Shown here: positions 1-7,612 of the stretch, piece after piece | Layout of the letters: every line of letters starts with the position of its first letter | Numbering within the stretch: the stretch's first letter is position 1 | Source: an uncultured Collinsella sp. | GTDB taxonomy: Bacteria; Actinomycetota; Coriobacteriia; Coriobacteriales; Coriobacteriaceae | Length of the DNA: 24,745 bases | Assembly (NCBI GenBank): GCA_902475375.1 | Contig: CABRZC010000020.1 | Span: 1-24,745 of the forward strand | Reading direction: 5' to 3' | Made by a program: the position numbers and the translations under genes | Notes under the pieces: model-generated | What the model saw: only the letters and a program-made list of their open reading frames with translations | What the model was told of the DNA's origin: nothing | The model's database searches: none

Positions 1-23
1 AGCTGCGGAAACGCGGGGCCCGT

Positions 24-551
24 TCAGGCTGTTGCGTTGAGATTGAAAATCAACCGCGGCGTCTTGGACGTGCGCGATACGCCCAGCAGCACGATATCGG
101 CCCCCGACAGATCGTCGCAGCCGCGCCCGTCATCGTGCTCAACGAAATACTCCATGGCCTCGATGCGATGGAAATAGCGGTCATCGGTCTTGTGAATCAC
201 ACCCGCGACGCCCTTGGGCGGCACACCGATAAGCGACGACAGCACGGCAAGCGTCGGGCCAATCAGGTCGACCGAACGAATATGCAGCATGCCCAGGTAA
301 TCGAGCACGCGGGCGCGAAGCGCCGGATCGACAATGGTGTGGAACACGGCAATATCGCGATGGTCCGCATCAACGCGCGGGCCCACAAACGACTTGACCT
401 GCTCCACCGAGTTCACCTTGGGCAGGCGCAAAAGATGAAAAGCCCCTTCATCAAATTGCCCGGACGCCGCAAGCACCACCTCACAAGCGGTATCACCGAG
501 CGAGTCGGAGATAACGATTACGGTGGGACGAGCGGTGACCGGGCAATCCAT
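24..551 (-). CDS. Pyruvate,phosphate dikinase regulatory protein, C-terminally truncated
   Basis: This is the N-terminal half of a PPDK/PEP-synthase regulatory protein (DUF299 family), a bifunctional Ser/Thr kinase and Pi-dependent phosphorylase that switches pyruvate,phosphate dikinase off and on. The start of the protein (VIVISDSLGDTACEVV, about residues 11-26) and the P-loop GVSRTSKTP (157-165) are family signatures. The ATG at 551 has AAGGAG six bases upstream. Family members run about 270 residues; this one stops at 175. Right after Pro165 the usual continuation (LSxYLA...) is replaced by RLIFNLNATA and a stop, and the other two frames do not restore it. About 100 C-terminal residues are therefore missing. 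The break lies roughly 57 bases from the window edge, so it may be an assembly junction, an insertion or a real truncation. The gene follows glyS by 34 bases. ppdK, its expected partner, is not in the window. Confidence 0.85.
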   Translation of the reverse strand: MDCPVTARPTVIVISDSLGDTACEVVLAASGQFDEGAFHLLRLPKVNSVEQVKSFVGPRVDADHRDIAVFHTIVDPALRARVLDYLGMLHIRSVDLIGPTLAVLSSLIGVPPKGVAGVIHKTDDRYFHRIEAMEYFVEHDDGRGCDDLSGADIVLLGVSRTSKTPRLIFNLNATA

Positions 552-585
552 GCGGGGCTCCTTTTGAGCTTATGCGCAGGCTGGC

Positions 586-2682
586 TTACTTTTTGCGGGC
601 AAGCTCACCGATGTTGGCGATGCCGGAGAAAACGGCCTCGAAGCGGTTGAGCAGCTTAAGGCGATTATCGCGGAGCTGCTCGTCCTTGTCCATGACCATA
701 ACCTCGTCGAAGAAACGGTCGATGGGCGCGCGCAGGGCGGCCAGAGCGGCAAACGCGGCAGGATAATCCTCGGCGGCGAGAGCGGCGTCGACGGCGGTCT
801 GAGCGGCCTCGGAGGCATCGGCAAGCGCAAGCTCGACCTCGCCCATCAGGGCGCGATCGTACTCCGCGCCCAGCTCGGGCTTGGAGATGTGCGCCGCGCG
901 GGCGTAGGCGGTTGCCAGGTTGTCGAAGGTCTCGGCGTCGTTCTTGCGAGCCTCATCGAGGGCGGCGCAGCGGGCGAAGAAGAGCGACGGGGCAATGATG
1001 TGCACCGCGGAGACGGCGGCAACGGTGTCGGCCGGAATCTTCTCGTCGCGGGCCATGCTCACCAGACGGCCGTGGAAGAAGTCACGAACCTGCTGGGCGA
1101 CCTCGGCGGCGTCGAACTCAATGCCCTGCTCGCTATAGAGCTCGAGCGCAAAGTCGATGAGCGACGTGGGGTCGATCGGCAGACGGTCGCGCAGGATGTT
1201 GATGATGCCGATGGCGGCGCGACGCAGCGCGTACGGGTCGGACGAGCCGGTCGGGGGCTCGCCGATGGCAAAGATACCCGCAACGGTATCGAGCTTGTCG
1301 GCACAGGCCACGATGCAGCCAGCGGTGCCCTCGGGCAGCTCATCGCCGGCAAAGCGGGGACGATAGTGATCGCGAATGGCGTGGGCGACCTCGTCGTTCT
1401 CCCCCATCGCGGAAGCGTAATAACCGCCCATAACGCCCTGCTGGCTCGTGAACTCAACGACGGCGTTGGATACAAGGTCGGCCTTGCACAGGTGAGCGGC
1501 GCGAGCGGCATCGGCGGCAAGGTGGGCGCCCAGATGGGCCTCGCGGGCGATGGCGAGCGCGAGCTGCTCAATACGCTCGGACTTGGCGAGCACGCTACCG
1601 AGCTTCTCCTGGAAGGCGACCTTGGCCAGACGCTCACGGAACTCGTCGAGGGAAATCTTCAGGTCCTCCTCGTAGAAGAACTTGGCATCGTCCAGACGGG
1701 CACGCACGACGCGCTCGTTGCCGTCGATCACGCGCTCGGCGTTCTCGGGCTTGCTGTTGGAGACGACCACGAACTCACGCGTGAGCTTGCCCTCGCCGTC
1801 ATAGATCGGGAAGTAGCGCTGGTTGGTGAGCATGGACTCGCAGATGATCTCGTGCGGGACCTTGAGGAACTCCTCATCGAAGGTACCGACAAGCACCGTC
1901 GGCCACTCGCAGAGGTTGATGACCTCCTCGAAGACCTTCTTGGGCGTGTCGACATGGCAACCGGAGCGCGCAGCCTCGACCTCGGCGATACCGGCAAGGA
2001 TGGCTTCACGACGACGCTCGGCAGAAAGCACGCCGGCGTCCTCGAGCACCTGCTCGTAGACGGCGGGGCTGGCGACCACATGGTCACCAGGGCCAAGTAC
2101 GCGATGACCACGCGTGGTGTTGCCACTCGTCACGTCGGCAAACGACACGGGCACAACATCCTCGCCCAAAAGGCAGCAGATCCAGCGGACCGGACGAACA
2201 AAGGTCGCATGCTCGTGACCCCAACGCTGGCTGCGGTAGTTGGGCCACTGCAGGCCGGCGATGGTCTTCTCGCACAGAGCGGTCAGAATCGGCGTAGCCG
2301 GAGCGGAGGGAATGTTCTTCTCGGCGAACACATACTCGCGACCGTCAGTGTCCTCGCGACGGACCAGGTCCTCGGCAGCCACACCGCACTTGCGAGCGAA
2401 GCCCTGGGCGGCCTTGGTGGCGTTGCCGTCGGCATCAAAGGCAATGTTTGCCGCGGGACCACGCTTGACCTCGTGAACCTCATCGGTCGCGGTGGCGACG
2501 TCGGCCACGAGCGCAGCCAGACGACGCGGGCTCGAGATCACGCGGACCTCGCCGTGGGCCAGGCCGGCCTCGTCGAGACCCTTGGCAATCATGGTGCCAA
2601 GCTGCTTGACGGCATTGTTCAGCGGTGCGGAGGGCATTTCCTCCGTACCGATCTCAAACAGGAAATCCTTAGCGTCTGCCAT
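586..2682 (-). CDS. glyS: Glycine--tRNA ligase beta subunit
   Basis: Beta chain of the bacterial alpha2beta2 glycyl-tRNA synthetase, which recognises tRNA-Gly while the alpha chain makes glycyl-adenylate. At 698 residues it has the normal family length. The N-terminus (FLFEIGTEEMPSAPL, about residues 8-22) is the typical GlyS opening, and the C-terminal part, rich in Ala/Glu helices, matches the DALR-type anticodon-binding region (about 590-690). The ATG at 2682 lies three bases after the glyQ stop, so the two subunits should be made from one message by coupled translation. No frameshift or gap is visible. Several long plus-strand reading frames overlie it, but they have low-complexity composition and are shadows. 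Confidence 0.97.
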   Translation of the reverse strand: MADAKDFLFEIGTEEMPSAPLNNAVKQLGTMIAKGLDEAGLAHGEVRVISSPRRLAALVADVATATDEVHEVKRGPAANIAFDADGNATKAAQGFARKCGVAAEDLVRREDTDGREYVFAEKNIPSAPATPILTALCEKTIAGLQWPNYRSQRWGHEHATFVRPVRWICCLLGEDVVPVSFADVTSGNTTRGHRVLGPGDHVVASPAVYEQVLEDAGVLSAERRREAILAGIAEVEAARSGCHVDTPKKVFEEVINLCEWPTVLVGTFDEEFLKVPHEIICESMLTNQRYFPIYDGEGKLTREFVVVSNSKPENAERVIDGNERVVRARLDDAKFFYEEDLKISLDEFRERLAKVAFQEKLGSVLAKSERIEQLALAIAREAHLGAHLAADAARAAHLCKADLVSNAVVEFTSQQGVMGGYYASAMGENDEVAHAIRDHYRPRFAGDELPEGTAGCIVACADKLDTVAGIFAIGEPPTGSSDPYALRRAAIGIINILRDRLPIDPTSLIDFALELYSEQGIEFDAAEVAQQVRDFFHGRLVSMARDEKIPADTVAAVSAVHIIAPSLFFARCAALDEARKNDAETFDNLATAYARAAHISKPELGAEYDRALMGEVELALADASEAAQTAVDAALAAEDYPAAFAALAALRAPIDRFFDEVMVMDKDEQLRDNRLKLLNRFEAVFSGIANIGELARKK

Positions 2683-2685
2683 GGC

Positions 2686-3597
2686 TTACGCCACCTCGCC
2701 TTCCTGGTCGGCATTCTCGTTGACTCCGGCGACCTCGGCCATATAGGCCTCGCAGCACGCCTTGGCGACGGCGCGGACGCGCAGGATGTAGTTGGCACGC
2801 TCGACCGCGGATAGTGCGCCGCGGGCATCGAGCAGGTTGAAGGCATGGCTGCACTTCATGACGCAGTCGTAAGCGGGCAGCGGCAGCTTGCGCTCAAGGC
2901 AGGAGTGGCACTCGGCCTCGTAGTCATCAAACTTCTGACGCATCATCTCGACGTTGGCGACCTCAAAGTTGTAGGCACTAAACTCGCGCTCGTTCTCCAG
3001 GAACACGTCGCCATAGGTCATGGGCGTGCCGTCGGGCAGATAGCTCCAAACCAGGTCGTAGACGGAGTTGACGCCCTGGGCGTACATGGCGATGCGCTCC
3101 AGACCATAGGTGATCTCGACGGGCACGGGGTCGACCTCGATGCCGCCCACCTGCTGGAAGTACGTAAACTGCGTGACCTCCATGCCATTGAGCCAGACCT
3201 CCCAGCCAAGGCCCCAGGCGCCCAGGGTCGGGCTCTCCCAGTCATCCTCGACAAAACGGACGTCATGGTCGTTGGGGTCCAGGCCGATAGCGGCAAGAGA
3301 CCCCAGGTAAAGCTCCTGGGCGTTGACCGGCGACGGCTTGATGAGCACCTGGAACTGATAGTAGTGCTGCATGCGGTTGGGATTCTCGCCGTAGCGGCCG
3401 TCGGCAGGACGGCGGCAAGGCTGAGCGTAGCAGGTGCGCCACTCGGCGGGGCCGAGCGAGCGCAGCGTGGTCGCGGTGTGGAAGGTACCGGCACCGACCT
3501 CGGAGTCATAGGGCTGCATAATGACGCAGCCCTGCTCGCCCCAGTACTGCTGGAGGCGCAGGATGATGTCTTGGAAGGAAAGCGATGAAGCGTTCAT
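2686..3597 (-). CDS. glyQ: Glycine--tRNA ligase alpha subunit
   Basis: Catalytic alpha subunit of tetrameric glycyl-tRNA synthetase (class II). The 303-residue protein opens with the characteristic SLSFQDIILRLQQYWGEQG (residues 5-23). It contains the motif-2-like region GENPNRMQHYYQFQV (about 70-84) and the motif-3-like GLERIAMYAQG (about 165-175). The ATG at 3597 is preceded by GAGGGG and GAGG, neither at ideal distance. The gene starts 59 bases after the lepB stop, and this short gap is too small for a T-box riboswitch, which often controls glycyl-tRNA synthetases in Firmicutes. glyQ heads the pair glyQ-glyS, followed by the PPDK regulator. Confidence 0.97.
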   Translation of the reverse strand: MNASSLSFQDIILRLQQYWGEQGCVIMQPYDSEVGAGTFHTATTLRSLGPAEWRTCYAQPCRRPADGRYGENPNRMQHYYQFQVLIKPSPVNAQELYLGSLAAIGLDPNDHDVRFVEDDWESPTLGAWGLGWEVWLNGMEVTQFTYFQQVGGIEVDPVPVEITYGLERIAMYAQGVNSVYDLVWSYLPDGTPMTYGDVFLENEREFSAYNFEVANVEMMRQKFDDYEAECHSCLERKLPLPAYDCVMKCSHAFNLLDARGALSAVERANYILRVRAVAKACCEAYMAEVAGVNENADQEGEVA

Positions 3598-3643
3598 GCC
3601 TCTAATATCCCCTCGTCGAAACGATTACACGGTTAGGTACTGT

Positions 3644-3649
3644 ACTATA
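3644..3649 (-). promoter_or_regulatory. Possible -10 element for glyQS
   Basis: Reading the minus strand, TATAGT (5/6 match to TATAAT) lies about 47 bases upstream of the glyQ ATG, in the only non-coding gap before it. I find no convincing -35 at 16-18 bases. An imperfect inverted repeat, TAGGTACTGTACTA on the plus strand (3634-3647), overlaps it and could be an operator or chance. The genes may equally be read through from lepB. Confidence 0.3.
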
Positions 3650-3656
3650 GCGGTTT

Positions 3657-4220
3657 TTAGTCGATAGCGCCGATGCGGTTGAGCGGCCAGTAGCGCACAA
3701 GCGCCACGGCGATCAAATCAGAGCGATCGACGGGACCAAAGTAACGTGAGTCGGCAGAGTTTTCGCGGTTGTCGCCCATCACCCACACGCACCCGTCGGG
3801 AACGGTGTAGGGATAGCTTACCTGAGCGCCGGGAGCCTGGACCGAAAGCGGCCAGCTCATGCCGGTCGTGTAGTCCTCGTCGAGCGCCTGGCCGTCAACG
3901 ACCACCTTGCCGTCCCGAAGGTCGACCGTCTGGCCGGCCGTGGCAATAACACGCTTGACGAGAACATCGTGCTCGGAGGTGCCATCGGGGTTGTGGAACA
4001 CCACGATATCGCCTTGGCTGACGGGCTGGCCGAGCTCAAGGCTCACCTTTTGCGCCAGGATCTGGTCGCCGATCTCGATCGTGGACTCCATGGAGCCGGT
4101 GGGCACCACAAAGGGTTCGACCACAAACGAGCGAATCAGGAAGGTGGCGACCAGTGCGATCGCGACGACCACGATCCACTCAAACGCACCCTTTAGCACG
4201 GAATGCTGCGATGGAACCAT
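3657..4220 (-). CDS. lepB: Signal peptidase I
   Basis: Membrane-bound type I signal peptidase that cleaves Sec/Tat signal peptides on the outer face of the membrane. From the ATG at 4220 it is 187 residues with one N-terminal membrane helix (about 14-30). The catalytic Ser43 is in PTGSMEST and the general-base Lys89 is in VLVKRVIA. The box E motif GDNRENSADSRYFG is intact near the C-terminus. I prefer this ATG over the GTG six bases upstream because AAGGAG sits five bases before the ATG but directly abuts the GTG. It follows trmD by two bases and so belongs to the rpsP operon. The usual rplS between trmD and lepB is absent. Confidence 0.95.
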   Translation of the reverse strand: MVPSQHSVLKGAFEWIVVVAIALVATFLIRSFVVEPFVVPTGSMESTIEIGDQILAQKVSLELGQPVSQGDIVVFHNPDGTSEHDVLVKRVIATAGQTVDLRDGKVVVDGQALDEDYTTGMSWPLSVQAPGAQVSYPYTVPDGCVWVMGDNRENSADSRYFGPVDRSDLIAVALVRYWPLNRIGAID

Positions 4221-4222
4221 TC

Positions 4223-4981
4223 TCACTCCTTGCTCTGCGAATACGATGCGTCCAGGATGTCCTGCGCGTATGCGCGCTCCTCGGGCGTAAGCCGCGCCGT
4301 CTCGATCAGGTCGGGACGCCAGCGGCAGGTGCGCTCGATGGCATTCTTACGGCGCCAGGCGTCAACCTTGGCATGATCGCCGCTCACGAGCACCGGCGGC
4401 ACGCCCTCGCCGTTGAACTCGGCGGGGCGAGTATACTGCGCGTACTCGAGCAGACCACCGTCCTCGGCAGTCGAGAACGACTCATCGACGTTACTCATCT
4501 CGTCACCAAGGGCGCCGGGAATCAGACGCACGACGGCGTCGGCAACGACCATAGCAGGTAGCTCACCACCTGTAAGCACGTAGTCGCCGATCGATAGGCG
4601 CTCGTCGGCATACGCATACGCGCGCTCGTCGACACCCTCGTATCGACTGCATACAAACAGCAGGCGCTCGCTTTTGAGCAGGCGCTCGGCCACATGCTGC
4701 GTAAAGGGTTCGCCGCAGGGCGTAAAGAACACCACGGTGGGCTTGGGACCCTCAGAGCTAATAGCCTCGATGGCCTCGGCGATGGGCTCGACCTTCATGA
4801 GCATGCCCTGCCCGCCGCCGTACGGCTCGTCATCGACGGTACGATGGCGGTCGTGAGTCCAGTCGCGCAGGTTATAGGCCTTAAAATCAAAAAGGCCGGC
4901 CTTGCGGGCGCGGCCCAAGATCGATGTGGACATGACGGGCTCAAACATCTCGGGAAAGACCGAAAGGGTCTCAATCAGCAT
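4223..4981 (-). CDS. trmD: tRNA (guanine-37-N1)-methyltransferase
   Basis: SPOUT-class methyltransferase that makes m1G37 in tRNAs reading CNN/GNN codons, preventing +1 frameshifting. The 252-residue protein opens MLIETLSVFPEMFEP. It carries the trefoil-knot SAM-binding loops VVFFTPCGEPF (about 82-92), LLFVCSRYEGVDERA (about 109-123) and SIGDYVLTGGELPAM (about 132-146). The start at 4981 is supported by GGGAGGA five bases upstream. A longer in-frame ATG at 5008 would overlap rimM and has no such site. It lies ten bases after rimM and two bases before lepB. Confidence 0.97.
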   Translation of the reverse strand: MLIETLSVFPEMFEPVMSTSILGRARKAGLFDFKAYNLRDWTHDRHRTVDDEPYGGGQGMLMKVEPIAEAIEAISSEGPKPTVVFFTPCGEPFTQHVAERLLKSERLLFVCSRYEGVDERAYAYADERLSIGDYVLTGGELPAMVVADAVVRLIPGALGDEMSNVDESFSTAEDGGLLEYAQYTRPAEFNGEGVPPVLVSGDHAKVDAWRRKNAIERTCRWRPDLIETARLTPEERAYAQDILDASYSQSKE

Positions 4982-4991
4982 GCTGTCCTCC

Positions 4992-5513
4992 CTACTTGTC
5001 CATATCAATCAAACCGTCCATAACGTGGACGGAAATTGTCCCCTGATCGGGAAGATCGAGCACAACCTGCTCGATCACGGGAATCAGCACCTCGCCGTAC
5101 CGATCGCCCTCGACAACCCAAACATCGTTGGCGGGCGTCGACATGATCTCGACAATCGTGCCGAGCAAGCCAAAGCGCTCGTCGACCACCTCGCGACCCA
5201 TCAGGTCGGTATAGGCGGCATCGAGCGAATCGAGCTCAAAATCGTCACGGTTTGCCAGCACGTAACATCCGGTGATGCCCTCGGCGGCCGTCAAGTCGTC
5301 TATGCCCTCAAACGAGACCAGATCGCCATCGCCCGTATCGGTGACGGATACGACCGTGCAAAAACGGTCGCGCTTGAGCGCCGGTGGCGTCAAGGCGACG
5401 CGCATACCCGGCGTCAATACAGAAGGAAGCCCCCGCAGCGGCTGCGCGAGGACCTCCCCCTTCCTTCCGTGCGGCTTGACCACACGGGCGATGTTTTTGT
5501 ACTGGGACCTCAA
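4992..5513 (-). CDS. rimM: Ribosome maturation factor RimM
   Basis: 16S rRNA processing factor that binds S19 and assists 30S head assembly. The 173-residue protein has the N-terminal RimM domain opening IARVVKPHGRKGEVL (about 8-22) and a C-terminal PRC-barrel region (about 98-168, including VLIPVIEQVVLDLP). No ATG lies near the conserved N-terminus. The apparent initiator is TTG at 5513, four bases after the khpA stop. The ribosome-binding signal is weak (CTAGGACC). A short palindrome GGACCT-TG-AGGTCC spans the start codon and could fold over it. It lies between khpA and trmD in the classical 30S/tRNA maturation operon. Confidence 0.95.
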   Translation of the reverse strand: MRSQYKNIARVVKPHGRKGEVLAQPLRGLPSVLTPGMRVALTPPALKRDRFCTVVSVTDTGDGDLVSFEGIDDLTAAEGITGCYVLANRDDFELDSLDAAYTDLMGREVVDERFGLLGTIVEIMSTPANDVWVVEGDRYGEVLIPVIEQVVLDLPDQGTISVHVMDGLIDMDK

Positions 5514-5517
5514 GGTC

Positions 5518-5802
5518 CTAGCCCAGAACCTCTACCTCGACTGCAGTGTCGAGGCGAGCGGCCAGTGCACGGGCGAGCGTGCGAATGGCCTTGATGGTAC
5601 GGCCACGACGGCCGATGACCTTAGCGACGTCATCCTCGGCAACCGAAACCTCAATCGTGGAGGCGTCGTCACCATCGATGACCTCAAGGCTCACGGAATC
5701 CGGGTCGTCGACGATCTGAACAACGAGATATTCGACGAGATCGGCGATGCGATCTGAGAGCATTGCCTCACCCTCGAGCTGTGCAGCGTCAACCTCAGGC
5801 AC
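5518..5802 (-). CDS. khpA: KH-domain RNA-binding protein KhpA
   Basis: Small single-KH-domain protein (YlqC/KhpA family) which, with KhpB in other Gram-positives, binds RNA and affects cell size. The GxxG RNA-gripping loop appears as GRRGRTIKAIR (about residues 64-74). I use the GTG at 5802 (94 residues), with GAGGAG six bases upstream overlapping the end of rpsP. An internal ATG at 5763 (81 residues, closer to the usual family length) has a weaker AGGG site and is a fair alternative. It sits between rpsP and rimM, the conserved location of this family. Confidence 0.93.
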   Translation of the reverse strand: MPEVDAAQLEGEAMLSDRIADLVEYLVVQIVDDPDSVSLEVIDGDDASTIEVSVAEDDVAKVIGRRGRTIKAIRTLARALAARLDTAVEVEVLG

Positions 5803-5805
5803 GAT

Positions 5806-6147
5806 TTACTCCTCGGCGCCCTCAGCGGCCTCAGCGGCAGCCTTAGCGGCCTCGGCCTCTTTGGCGAGCTGCTTCTTGGACTTCTTGACGACGGTCTCGG
5901 TCTTCTCGCCCTCGTTGGCGGCCTTGACCAGAGCAGCGACAGCGTCGGTGAGCTGAGCGCCCTTGGACTGCCAGTCAGCGATCTTCTCGAGATCGAGGTT
6001 GATGGTCTTGGGGGCGGTCATCGGGTTGTAGCGGCCAACCTCCTCGATGATACGACCGTCACGCGGGGCGCGGGAATCGGCGACGACGACACGGTAGTAC
6101 GGACGCTTCTTAGCGCCGTGACGAGCAAGGCGAATCTTGACTGCCAA
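5806..6147 (-). CDS. rpsP: 30S ribosomal protein S16
   Basis: Primary-binding small-subunit protein S16, first gene of its operon. The conserved start AVKIRLARHGAKKRPYYR is followed by DSRAPRDGRIIEEVGRYNP. The initiator is TTG at 6147 (113 residues), because GGAGGAG lies six bases before it and the next residues match the family N-terminus exactly. An upstream ATG at 6183 would add 12 unrelated residues. The C-terminus carries an Ala/Glu/Lys-rich tail (about 86-113), longer than in compact S16 proteins. Transcription probably starts in the 165-base divergent gap shared with dinB. Confidence 0.96.
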   Translation of the reverse strand: MAVKIRLARHGAKKRPYYRVVVADSRAPRDGRIIEEVGRYNPMTAPKTINLDLEKIADWQSKGAQLTDAVAALVKAANEGEKTETVVKKSKKQLAKEAEAAKAAAEAAEGAEE

Positions 6148-6203
6148 AGGAAACTCCTCCAACCAAGCAGCTTTAGGCTGCAACTACAAACAAACAGTTG
6201 AAC

Positions 6204-6232
6204 ATAATACGCCATCGACGCGGGCAGGTGAA
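6204..6232 (-). promoter_or_regulatory. Promoter of the rpsP-khpA-rimM-trmD-lepB operon
   Basis: On the minus strand, TTCACC (complement of 6227-6232, 4/6 to TTGACA) is separated by exactly 17 bases from TATTAT (complement of 6204-6209, 5/6 to TATAAT). Transcription would start near 6197, leaving a leader of about 50 bases to the rpsP TTG. This is the best sigma-70-type match in the gap. Confidence 0.6.
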
Positions 6233-6336
6233 GTCCGTGAGACCAACTTCTTCGGTGTAGTCGAAGGCAAATCCATATCTTAGACAAGAATTCGCGATTT
6301 GCAAGCACATCCACGCACCCCACATGAGCTGCGCGG

Positions 6337-6342
6337 TATACT
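6337..6342 (+). promoter_or_regulatory. dinB: -10 box of dinB, predicting a leaderless mRNA
   Basis: TATACT ends six bases before the dinB ATG at 6349. A start site about seven bases downstream of the -10 box would fall on or next to the A of the ATG. No purine-rich ribosome-binding sequence precedes the ATG, and I find no clear -35 at 16-18 bases. All this fits a leaderless transcript, a common arrangement in actinobacteria. Confidence 0.5.
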
Positions 6343-6348
6343 CATGCC

Positions 6349-7602
6349 ATGAAAAGACGCGAACATACATACGGTTATGAGGATGCTGCGGGCGTCACGC
6401 CGCCGCCCTGGACGGGACCGGCGGTGGGCCTCATGGATCTCGATGCGTTTTTTGCGAGCGTGGAGATGCTCGACCATCCCGAGTGGCGCGGCAAGCCGCT
6501 CATCGTGGGTGGCGATGCCGATTCCCGCGGCGTCGTGTCCACCTGCTCCTACGAGGCGCGCCGCTTTGGCGTGCATTCCGCCATGCCCTCGGCCGAGGCA
6601 CGGCGCCTCTGTCCGCAGGCCATTTGGACGCATGGGCATTTCAATCGCTACCACGAGGTCAGCGCACAGGTCATGGCGATTCTCGCCGACGAGACCCCGC
6701 GCGTTGAGCGCGTATCAATTGACGAGGCCTTTATCGATATCACACCGGGCCGCTTTGCGCCCGAAGATCCGCTGCTGGTTGCGCGGCGGATAAGCGACCG
6801 CGTGGCAGCGCTGGGAGTGACCTGCTCCATTGGCGTAGGCTGCAACAAGACGGTCGCAAAGATCGCAAGCGAGAGGGACAAACCGTTTGGGCTGACCATC
6901 GTGCGCCCTGGAACCGAGCAGCGCTTTTTGGCCGCGCTGCCGGTATCTGCCATGAGTGGCATCGGGCGCTCGGCCGAGGAGCGACTGCGCCGCATGCGCA
7001 TCTATACACTCGGCGAGCTGTCACGCGCGCCCGAATCAACCCTAGCCTCTATTTTTGGCATCAACGGCGAACGCATGCGCCAACGTGCGCTGGGGCTCGA
7101 AATCTCCGAAGTCACGAGTCTAGATGAAGAGCGCGAGGTCAAGTCGGTCAGCAATGAACGCACCTTTGCGAAAGATTTGACTGAGCGTCAGGACATCGAA
7201 GCGGCGATTGCGCTGTTGGGAGAGTCAGTGGGACGCCGCCTGCGCCGTCAGGGACTAACGGGCGCCACGGTGACGCTCAAACTCAAGTATTCGTATGGAA
7301 GCGGTCGCTCGGCACAGCGCCGGCTGCCTCATCCGACCGACGATGAGAACATCTTTGTGGCAGTGGCGCTCGAACTGCTCGACAACATCTGGCAGGAAGG
7401 CATGCATGTGCGCCTGGCGGGCATCGGCATGAGCGACTTTGACCATCAGGGCGGCATCCAGACCGACCTGTTCTGCGAAGTCGACGACCGCGGAGCCCAA
7501 TCCAGCGACCGTCGCGACCTCTCAGTCGCCATCGACGCCGTCCGAGACAAGTTCGGCGACACCGCCCTGTCCTTCGGCCGCCAATCCCGCTTCAACGATT
7601 AG
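6349..7602 (+). CDS. dinB: DNA polymerase IV (Y-family)
   Basis: Error-prone translesion polymerase of the DinB class and the only plus-strand gene. The 417 residues include the palm motif GLMDLDAFFASVE (27-39, metal ligand Asp30) and VSIDEAFID (122-130, Asp125/Glu126). YEARRFGVHSAMP follows the fingers pattern, and a helix-hairpin-helix-like thumb (about 195-220) comes next. Near the C-terminus QTDLF (371-375) fits the sliding-clamp binding motif QxDLF. The N-terminus is about 20 residues longer than usual and could be an artefact of start choice, but the -10 box position favours this ATG. It is transcribed away from rpsP and converges on rsfS. Confidence 0.96.
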   Translation: MKRREHTYGYEDAAGVTPPPWTGPAVGLMDLDAFFASVEMLDHPEWRGKPLIVGGDADSRGVVSTCSYEARRFGVHSAMPSAEARRLCPQAIWTHGHFNRYHEVSAQVMAILADETPRVERVSIDEAFIDITPGRFAPEDPLLVARRISDRVAALGVTCSIGVGCNKTVAKIASERDKPFGLTIVRPGTEQRFLAALPVSAMSGIGRSAEERLRRMRIYTLGELSRAPESTLASIFGINGERMRQRALGLEISEVTSLDEEREVKSVSNERTFAKDLTERQDIEAAIALLGESVGRRLRRQGLTGATVTLKLKYSYGSGRSAQRRLPHPTDDENIFVAVALELLDNIWQEGMHVRLAGIGMSDFDHQGGIQTDLFCEVDDRGAQSSDRRDLSVAIDAVRDKFGDTALSFGRQSRFND

Positions 7603-7612
7603 TCCCTATGGC

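Noticed and set aside
889..2814. 641-residue plus-strand reading frame opposite glyS
   Set aside because: It mirrors the glyS/glyQ coding frame, is rich in Gly/Val/Leu/Asp/Arg from GC-rich codons read backwards, and shows no domain. The minus-strand genes are unmistakable.
3616..3627. Small TCGT-TTCG-ACGA hairpin in the glyQ leader
   Set aside because: Only four base pairs. It is too small for a riboswitch or terminator, and the leader is too short for a T-box.
4982..5008. Longer trmD start at the ATG at 5008
   Set aside because: It would overlap rimM by 17 bases, adds nine residues not found in the family, and lacks the GGGAGGA site that precedes the ATG at 4981.
6360..6374. CGAAC-n4 half-site just inside dinB resembling a LexA box
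   Set aside because: The second half (ATACG) does not match GTTCG, so the SOS-type palindrome is incomplete.
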